Positions 7,252 to 11,678 of a stretch of 11,678 bases of DNA are shown here, one piece after another. The stretch lies in assembly GCA_035632955.1 (NCBI GenBank), contig DASQFU010000077.1:1-11678 (forward strand), in the 5' to 3' direction. Position numbers and translations under genes: made by a program. The notes beneath the pieces were generated by a model that was given only the letters and a program-made list of their open reading frames with translations, had not been told where the DNA came from and made no database searches. Source of the stretch: DASQFU01 sp035632955. Its GTDB lineage: Bacteria; Eisenbacteria; RBG-16-71-46. Positions within the stretch are counted from its first letter, which is position 1; every line of letters starts with the position of its first letter.

Positions 7252-8234
7252 CGCTGCCGGAGTTCGAGTGGGCGCAGCCGCGCACGCTGAGCGCGGCGCT
7301 GGAGCTTCTGGCCGGCGACCCGGAGGGCGCGCTGGTCGTGGCGGGGGGAACCGACGCGGTTCCGAATCTCAAGCACCGCTTGCACGAGCCGCGACGCGTC
7401 GTCCACATCGCGCGCGTCGACGAGCTGCGCTACATCCGCGAGGGTGATTCGGGGCTCGCGCTCGGTCCCCTCGTGACCTTGAGCGAGCTTCATTCCCATC
7501 CGGTCGTGCGTCGCGACTACCCGTCGCTCGCCAAGGCCGCGGGCCTGGTGGCGGGGCCTCAGCTCCGCAACATGGGAACGCTCGGGGGCAACCTGTGCCT
7601 CGACACCCGGTGCACGTACTACAACCAGACTTTCTTCTGGCGCGAAGCGCTCGGGTTCTGCCTGAAGAAGGACGGTGTGCACTGCCACGTCGTGCCGCAG
7701 GGCCGGCGCTGCGTCGCGGCGCATTCGTCGGACGTGGCCCCGGTGCTGATCGCGCTTTCGGCCGAGGTCGAGATCGCCGGACCTTCGGGGCGGCGCGCGA
7801 TCGGCGTCGAGGACTTCTTCGTCGGCGACGGCGTGCACAACAACGTGCTGAAGCCGGGGGAGCTGGTGGTCGAGATCACGGTGCCAAAACGGGCGCGGGC
7901 TCTGCGCACCGGATACCAGAAGCTGCGGCCGCGCGGCGCGATCGACTTTCCGATGCTCTCGGTGGCGTTCGCGGCCGATCTCGACGGCGGCTGCCGGAGT
8001 CCACGCCTGGTCGTGAGTGCGCTGGCCGCCAAGCCGCGCACCATCGGCGGCCTCGATGCGCTGGTCGAGGGCCAACTCCTGGACGCGGCGCGCATCGAAG
8101 CGATCGCGCAGGCTGCGTACCGGCAGTGCCGGCCGCAGACCAACGTGCCTTATGATGAGGACTACCGCCACGAAATGGTGCCGGTGTTCGTGCGGCGGGC
8201 GATCCGTGAGGCCATGGGAGAAACGGCAGTGTGA
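7245..8234 (+). CDS. hcrB: Mo-hydroxylase FAD subunit with HcrB-type extra [4Fe-4S] cluster
   Basis: Flavin subunit of the complex. It has 329 residues, close to the about 324 of HcrB. FAD-binding motifs are AGGTDAVPN (33-41) and TLGGNLC (112-118). Between them and the rest of the domain lies an inserted loop with cysteines C123, C139, C147 and C156, spaced C-X15-C-X7-C-X8-C. This matches, offset by one residue, the C122/C138/C146/C155 ligands of the extra [4Fe-4S] cluster in Thauera 4-hydroxybenzoyl-CoA reductase. Ordinary xanthine or CO dehydrogenase flavin subunits lack it. In the known enzyme the cluster lets low-potential ferredoxin electrons reach the FAD, so catalysis runs in the reductive direction. 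I chose ATG 7245 because it gives the family N-terminus (MLTLPEFEWAQPRTL). An in-frame ATG at 7170 would add 25 residues deep in the upstream gene. The stop overlaps the xdhC start as GTGA. Confidence 0.94.
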   Translation: MLTLPEFEWAQPRTLSAALELLAGDPEGALVVAGGTDAVPNLKHRLHEPRRVVHIARVDELRYIREGDSGLALGPLVTLSELHSHPVVRRDYPSLAKAAGLVAGPQLRNMGTLGGNLCLDTRCTYYNQTFFWREALGFCLKKDGVHCHVVPQGRRCVAAHSSDVAPVLIALSAEVEIAGPSGRRAIGVEDFFVGDGVHNNVLKPGELVVEITVPKRARALRTGYQKLRPRGAIDFPMLSVAFAADLDGGCRSPRLVVSALAAKPRTIGGLDALVEGQLLDAARIEAIAQAAYRQCRPQTNVPYDEDYRHEMVPVFVRRAIREAMGETAV

Positions 8235-9166
8235 GCGAATCCAATCGTGAACGTCCGGGCGAGCCAGGTCCTTCCGAGCGATTCTCCGACCTCCCGACCA
8301 CCGAGATCTGGAACGCGCTCGCTCGCTGGCGCGCCGAGGGACGCAGGTTTGCGCTCGCGTCCGTGATCGACTCGCGCGGCTTCACGCCGCGCAAGCCCGG
8401 CACTCATATGCTGATCGGCGCGGACGGCGCGACCGCGGGCACCATCGGCGGGGGAGCCATCGAGCGCCAGGTGCTCGAGGAGGCGCGCGCGTTGCTCGCG
8501 GGCGGCGGCACGGCGCTCGTGAGAAAGCATCTGACGCAGGAGCTCGGCATGTGCTGTGGCGGGGAGATGGCGGTCTTCCTCGAAGTGCTCGAGCCGGCGC
8601 CGAAGCTCTACCTGTTCGGCGCGGGCTACATCGGCTGCGCGCTGACAAGGCTCGCGGCCGAGTGCGGCTTCGCGGTGACGGTCGCGGACGAGCGGCCGGA
8701 ATGGGCGAGTGGCGATCGTTTTCCGGATGCGCGGGTCGTTTGCCGCGCGCCTGAGGACTTTCTGCGCGAGCTGGCGACGAGCGCCGAGGACTACGTCGTG
8801 GTCGTGACACACGACCACGCGCTCGACCAGCGTCTGGTGCAGGATCTGCTCCGCCGCCCGCTCAAATTCCTCGGCCTGGTCGGCAGCATTCCAAAGCAAC
8901 GCAAGTTCGCGTTGCGGCTGCGCGCGCGCGGCTTCTCGGATGCGGAGATCGCCCGGGTGCGCTGTCCACTCGGAATGCCGATCGGCGCGCAGACGCCGGA
9001 GGAGATCGCGGTCAGCGCCATGGGCGATCTGATCGCCGTGCGCCGTGGCGCGTCGCTGGCGCCGAGCTGGACACCGCCTGCGTCCACGATGTCTGCAGCC
9101 GGTGCGCGAGCGTCCGCGGCGCGCACGGAGCCAGAGGTGGAGACCGAGCGGGAGAACGCGACGTGA
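8231..9166 (+). CDS. xdhC: XdhC-family molybdenum-cofactor maturation factor
   Basis: XdhC/CoxI proteins bind the mature Mo cofactor, support its sulfuration with a cysteine desulfurase, and deliver it to the apo-hydroxylase. The 311-residue protein has the N-terminal XdhC/CoxI domain with GTIGGGAIE (70-78) and LGMCCGGEM (105-113), whose cysteines are typical of the family. The C-terminal Rossmann domain begins LYLFGAGYIG (126-135) and includes VVTHDHALD (191-199), GLVGSIPKQRKF (215-226) and PIGAQTPEEIAVS (250-262). Residues after about 280 are a low-complexity tail. GTG start with GGGAGAA about 8 bases upstream; both ends overlap neighbours by 4 bases as GTGA. Its place directly behind the three structural genes implies it is the dedicated chaperone of this enzyme. 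Confidence 0.93.
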   Translation: MSESNRERPGEPGPSERFSDLPTTEIWNALARWRAEGRRFALASVIDSRGFTPRKPGTHMLIGADGATAGTIGGGAIERQVLEEARALLAGGGTALVRKHLTQELGMCCGGEMAVFLEVLEPAPKLYLFGAGYIGCALTRLAAECGFAVTVADERPEWASGDRFPDARVVCRAPEDFLRELATSAEDYVVVVTHDHALDQRLVQDLLRRPLKFLGLVGSIPKQRKFALRLRARGFSDAEIARVRCPLGMPIGAQTPEEIAVSAMGDLIAVRRGASLAPSWTPPASTMSAAGARASAARTEPEVETERENAT

Positions 9167-9834
9167 GTCTGGTCGGCGTTCTGCTCGCAGCCGGAGCGTC
9201 CCGGCGCATGGGCCGTCCCAAGGCGCTCGTGAAGCGCCGGCACGAGAGCTTCGTCGCCCACGGCGTCCGGCATCTGTGGAGCGCATGCGGCGACGTCGTC
9301 GTCGTGCTCGGTTCGCAGGCCGCGAACATCCGCCCGGCGATCGAAGCCGAGTTCGAGCGGCTGGTCGTGACCGGACGGATGCACGACGATCTCGCCTCGG
9401 CGCATCGCCACGGAGCCGACGGACTCGCACTGCGCTTTGTCGTCAACCCGCGCTGGCGGCAGGGCATGCTGAGCTCCTCGCGCGCCGGGCTGCGGCAGGC
9501 GCTTCGGTTGCGGCCCGACGCGGTGCTGCTGCTCCCGGTCGATCACCCGCAGGTGCGCCCCGCGACCGTCATCTCGCTGGGCGAGGCGATGCGCGGGGCA
9601 CTCTCCGCGTATCGGGGCGGCCGCCGTAGAGCGACGCCCTTCGCCTATGCCCTGGTGCCGCGTTACCGCCGGCGCCGCGGGCACCCGGTCGCGCTCTCTC
9701 CCGCACTGGCGCGGGCGATCGTTCTCGACCGCGGTGCGACCGATCTCAGTGACGCGATCCGGCGCAACGCGCGGCTCGTCGGGTACCTCGACGGTGTAGA
9801 TCCCGGGGTTCTCGTGAATCGCAACCGGCCTTGA
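9163..9834 (+). CDS. mocA: MocA/MobA-like molybdopterin nucleotidyltransferase
   Basis: Probable nucleotidyltransferase that adds CMP (MocA) to molybdopterin, giving the dinucleotide cofactor used by bacterial XO-family enzymes. The 223-residue protein has the GT-A-fold signature LLAAGASRRMGRPK (7-20), the VNPRWRQGMLSSSR segment (94-107), PVDHP at 125-129 with D127 as expected Mg ligand, and RRGHPVALSP (171-180). Motifs cannot fully separate MocA from the GTP-using MobA; the XO-family operon and xdhC favour MocA. The C-terminus reads VDPGVLVNRNRP and stops where relatives usually continue through a D/N-x-(D/N)-T-P-x-D motif, so it looks slightly shortened. GTG start with GGGAG at 9150-9154; GTGA overlap with xdhC. 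It is the last gene of the operon. Confidence 0.85.
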   Translation: MSLVGVLLAAGASRRMGRPKALVKRRHESFVAHGVRHLWSACGDVVVVLGSQAANIRPAIEAEFERLVVTGRMHDDLASAHRHGADGLALRFVVNPRWRQGMLSSSRAGLRQALRLRPDAVLLLPVDHPQVRPATVISLGEAMRGALSAYRGGRRRATPFAYALVPRYRRRRGHPVALSPALARAIVLDRGATDLSDAIRRNARLVGYLDGVDPGVLVNRNRP

Positions 9835-9846
9835 GAGCGTTTCATT

Positions 9847-9872
9847 CCGCGGGTTGACCGGTCAGGCCGCGG
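9847..9872. terminator. Near-perfect 26-base inverted repeat between convergent genes (possible bidirectional terminator)
   Basis: CCGCGG (9847-9852) is repeated at 9867-9872 and flanks the perfect palindrome TGACCGGTCA (9855-9864). Together they form a 26-base inverted repeat with 11 of 13 positions paired. It lies between the end of mocA (9834) and the end of the Rieske gene, and contains the Rieske stop codon (9862-9864). No T-tract follows on either strand, so intrinsic termination is not assured. A protein-binding site is an alternative. Confidence 0.45.
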
Positions 9873-10227
9873 CCACGCCCACACACCACAGCACGCCGTC
9901 GCGTTCTTCGAGCGCCAGCGCCGTTAGCCGGCCACCCTCGCAGGGCCCATCCACGCACGCCCCGGTCTCGGGATGGTAGCGGGCGCCATGGTGGCAGCAG
10001 ACCAACGCGTCGTAGGCGTCGTCGAAGAAGTGCGCGTCGCCGAAATCCAGCGGCAGGCTCTGGTGCCGGCACACGTTGAGGTAGGCGAACAGGCGTCCGC
10101 GATAACGCACAAAAAAGGCATCTCGCTCGAGGCCGTCCACGACCACATGAAAGCGCACGCCCTGCCCCTCGCGCACCCGGCCCGGGTTGCGCTCGACCAG
10201 CGCCGGTTCCAGCCGTGGTGACGTCAT
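9862..10227 (-). CDS. Small Rieske [2Fe-2S] ferredoxin-like protein
   Basis: A soluble 121-residue single-domain Rieske protein, likely an electron carrier. The cluster ligands are C53 and H55 (CRH) and C77 and H80 (CCHHG), followed by ARYHPETGACVDGP, the usual third-loop G-x-C-x-x-G-P motif. The spacing between the two ligand pairs (H55 to C77, 21 residues) is wider than the about 17 of classical dioxygenase ferredoxins such as BphF. The extra residues form an acidic, aromatic loop (DFGDAHFFDDAYDA). There is no signal peptide or membrane segment, so it should be cytosolic. The ATG at 10227 has only a weak AGG upstream, so the start is moderately certain. It converges on the Mo-hydroxylase operon. 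Proximity hints at a shared electron pathway, but opposite strand and own transcription make this only a guess. Nitrite reductase small-subunit-like proteins are another relative. Confidence 0.87.
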   Translation of the reverse strand: MTSPRLEPALVERNPGRVREGQGVRFHVVVDGLERDAFFVRYRGRLFAYLNVCRHQSLPLDFGDAHFFDDAYDALVCCHHGARYHPETGACVDGPCEGGRLTALALEERDGVLWCVGVAAA

Positions 10228-10329
10228 CGCCTGGCTCTACGGAAAAGGTCGGAACTGGCTCTTTCGCGCGGGAATCCGAAAGCCGAAGCTCGGGGACGGG
10301 TCGAGCGTTCAACGTCTGGGGGCATCGCC

Positions 10330-10809
10330 ATGCATTCCGAGTGGGAGCGGGGGGATTATCGCGTCAGCACCGATCCGAAACGTCTCGATCTGGATGTCAT
10401 CCACGGCTATCTCGCGACGTCCTACTGGGCCCCCGACATCACGAGGGGGAGCGTCGAGAAAGCGATCGCCCACTCTATCTCATTCGGGCTCTATTGCCTC
10501 GATCACCAGATCGGCTTTGCGCGCGTCATCAGCGATCGGGCGACGTTCGCGTATCTCGCCGACGTGTTCGTCCTGGAATCCCATCGCGGCCGCGGCCTGG
10601 CCCAATGGATGGTAGAGTGCGCGCTCGCACATCCCGATCTCGGCGGGCTCCGCAACTGGTTGCTCGCCACCCGCGACGCGCATGAGCTCTACCGGCGCTG
10701 CGGCTACCACCCGCTGACCCATCCGGAGCGGTGGATGCAGCGCCGCGGCGTCGCCTACGACCGCAGCTCCGGCGGCACCCCGGGTGCGGATGCGACGAGA
10801 CCCGCCTAG
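10330..10809 (+). CDS. GNAT-family N-acetyltransferase, single domain
   Basis: Predicted acetyl-CoA-dependent acetyltransferase of 159 residues; substrate unknown. The pattern is that of a widespread small GNAT group: SYWAPDITR (31-39), GFARVISDRATFAYLADVFV (62-81), then the acetyl-CoA loop HRGRGL (85-90), WLLATRDAHELYRRCGY (110-126) and a terminal ERWM (133-136). The last 20 residues are Gly/Pro/Ala-rich and outside the fold. The ATG has GGGGG at 10318-10322 as a likely ribosome site. It is divergent from the Rieske gene (about 100 bases between starts), where a short inverted repeat, CTTTCG 10261-10266 with CGAAAG 10277-10282, is visible but of unknown value. It does not resemble the tandem-GNAT protein upstream beyond the shared fold. 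Confidence 0.9.
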   Translation: MHSEWERGDYRVSTDPKRLDLDVIHGYLATSYWAPDITRGSVEKAIAHSISFGLYCLDHQIGFARVISDRATFAYLADVFVLESHRGRGLAQWMVECALAHPDLGGLRNWLLATRDAHELYRRCGYHPLTHPERWMQRRGVAYDRSSGGTPGADATRPA

Positions 10810-10852
10810 CGCTGAGCCTCGACGTGCGCTGCGCTCGCGCCGAGAAACACGC

Positions 10853-10881
10853 TTGACACTGGTGGCCGGCCCCGCGAGAGT
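10853..10881 (+). promoter_or_regulatory. Candidate promoter for the receptor gene
   Basis: A perfect TTGACA (10853-10858) is followed after 17 bases by GAGAGT (10876-10881), a weak three-of-six -10 match. The -35 box is the second perfect TTGACA noted upstream of an operon in this window. It lies after the GNAT stop and points toward the receptor, about 250 bases before its start. Confidence 0.35.
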
Positions 10882-11096
10882 GGATTTCACCTTCCTCGAT
10901 CGGGCGTGATCGGCTTCGGCCGCGATTCCGTGGTTGAGAGCCGCGGCGTCCCCCGCCCGCGCCAGCGAACCCCGTTCATCGATCCCGACCTCACCGAACG
11001 CCACCAGGCGATTGGGCACGTCCCGGCACCGCCAAGAGACAGATCCTCATCGGTTCGTCGAGGGCCGGGTCTCGACCGATCGACTTCGCTCCTCCC

Positions 11097-11117
11097 GACC
11101 GGGTCACGTGACCGGGT
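11097..11117. promoter_or_regulatory. Palindrome with flanking direct repeats before the receptor start (operator candidate)
   Basis: GGTCACGTGACC (11102-11113) is a perfect 12-base palindrome. GACCGGGT occurs twice, at 11097-11104 and 11110-11117, 13 bases apart, overlapping the palindrome. The cluster abuts the ribosome site GGAG (11118-11121) of the receptor. Such symmetry is typical of dimeric-regulator sites, or it could form an RNA hairpin just before the ribosome site. Function is inference. Confidence 0.35.
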
Positions 11118-11128
11118 GGAGTGCCGAC

Positions 11129-11678
11129 ATGCTGCTTGCCACTCATGCTATACCGCGCAACGTGGTGCCCGCGGCGTTCGTTCTCGTCGCTTCGATGTTC
11201 GCGCTACTCATGCTGGTCGTTCTGTGCACCGCCCAAGGATCGAGGACTCCCGCAACCGGAGTCATCACCGGTGTCGTGCTCGAGCGAGGGAGCATTCCGG
11301 TCGCGGGTGCGCAGGTCTCGGTGCCCGCGCTCCGGATCGGCGTCGAGGCCGACACGCTCGGCCGCTTTCGCTTGCTCGTGCCGGCGGGAACTCACGACGT
11401 CGACGCTCGTTCGATCCAGCACGTCCCGGGCGTGCGCTCGGTGACGGTCGAGCCGGGACGGACCACGGAGCTGCGCTTCGATCTCACGCCGAGGCCCGTT
11501 CACAGTGTCGGAGTCATCGAGATCCATGGCCGCCGGAAAATCGACACGAAGACCAGCGAGACCGTCCATCAGGTCGACCGCAGCATCTTCACCGATCTCA
11601 AGCTCGATCGGGTCAGTGATGCCATCGGTCTCGAAGCCGGCGCCGTACTGACCGCCGACGGCGAGCTGCACGTGCGAG
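11129..11678 (+). CDS. TonB-dependent outer-membrane receptor, N-terminal part (truncated by window end)
   Basis: The frame from ATG 11129 stays open to the window edge (183 codons seen). Residues 1-11 are a short positively charged lead. Residues about 12-33 (VVPAAFVLVASMFALLMLVV) are strongly hydrophobic, a signal peptide. A carboxypeptidase-regulatory-like b-sandwich follows at about 43-119: TGVITGVVLERG, IPVAGAQVSVP, ADTLGRFRLLVPAG, then RTTELRFDLTP. From about 125 the start of a plug domain is recognisable (VIEIHGRRKIDTK, VSDAIGLEAGAVLTADGELHVR). The GELHVR end matches the point where plugs continue with a Gly/Arg-rich G-G-R motif. Such proteins import iron complexes, cobalamin or organic oligomers using TonB energy. 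The substrate cannot be told from this piece. GGAG at 11118-11121, 7 bases upstream, supports the start. Confidence 0.82.
   Translation, partial: MLLATHAIPRNVVPAAFVLVASMFALLMLVVLCTAQGSRTPATGVITGVVLERGSIPVAGAQVSVPALRIGVEADTLGRFRLLVPAGTHDVDARSIQHVPGVRSVTVEPGRTTELRFDLTPRPVHSVGVIEIHGRRKIDTKTSETVHQVDRSIFTDLKLDRVSDAIGLEAGAVLTADGELHVR

Larger units (their letters stand above)
10810..11128. other. 319-base non-coding region upstream of the TonB-dependent receptor
   Basis: No convincing gene is seen. Open frames across it lack family-like protein sequence and run out of frame through the receptor gene. It holds a candidate promoter (10853-10881), a short inverted repeat (CGATC 10897-10901, GATCG 10908-10912) and, next to the receptor start, a palindrome with direct repeats. 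A leader of over 200 bases would be made from that promoter, leaving room for regulation. Confidence 0.6.

Noticed and set aside
4211..8234. Xanthine dehydrogenase or aerobic CO dehydrogenase as the identity of the Mo enzyme
   Set aside because: The FAD subunit's four-cysteine insert is specific to the hydroxybenzoyl-CoA reductase group, and the CoxL active-site motif with S-selanyl cysteine (AYRCSFR type) is not seen in the large subunit.
10906..11619. 237-residue plus-strand open frame
   Set aside because: Its translation is Arg/His-rich low-complexity sequence. It overlaps the TonB-receptor frame, which has a signal peptide and recognisable domains.

Overview
The window is high-GC, gene-dense bacterial DNA with ten CDS: nine complete and one running off the right edge. 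The last CDS starts a TonB-dependent outer-membrane receptor that carries an N-terminal carboxypeptidase-regulatory-like domain, so the host is diderm (Gram-negative). That receptor style, the base composition and the gene content recall uncultured high-GC groups such as Candidatus Eisenbacteria or Gemmatimonadota. This is an impression, not a proven placement. I see no rRNA, tRNA, CRISPR array, insertion sequence or phage gene.

Layout. (1) 23-472 (+): a thioredoxin-type arsenate reductase, arsC. (2) 486-2946 (-): a two-gene gluconeogenic operon, class II fructose-bisphosphate aldolase followed by class I fructose-1,6-bisphosphatase. It converges on arsC and catalyses two consecutive steps from triose phosphates to fructose 6-phosphate. 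(3) 3136-4089 (+): a tandem-GNAT acetyltransferase, divergent from the aldolase. (4) 4211-9834 (+): a tightly coupled five-gene molybdenum hydroxylase operon. It encodes a [2Fe-2S] subunit, a Mo-binding subunit, an FAD subunit, an XdhC maturation factor and a MocA/MobA-like nucleotidyltransferase. Adjacent genes overlap by 4 or 7 bases, and a TTGACA box lies upstream. (5) 9862-10227 (-): a small Rieske [2Fe-2S] protein, convergent with the operon, with a near-perfect inverted repeat at the junction. (6) 10330-10809 (+): a single-domain GNAT acetyltransferase. (7) 11129-end (+): the truncated TonB-dependent receptor, preceded by a 319-base non-coding stretch with a candidate promoter and a palindrome plus direct repeats.

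The most informative element is in the FAD subunit. It carries four cysteines spaced C-X15-C-X7-C-X8-C, the pattern of the extra [4Fe-4S] cluster of 4-hydroxybenzoyl-CoA reductase (HcrB). That cluster separates this reductase from ordinary xanthine dehydrogenase-type enzymes and lets it take low-potential electrons from ferredoxin. The operon therefore encodes an HcrABC-like enzyme with its own cofactor maturation genes. No CoA ligase, thioesterase or aromatic-ring gene accompanies it here, so the real substrate is open.
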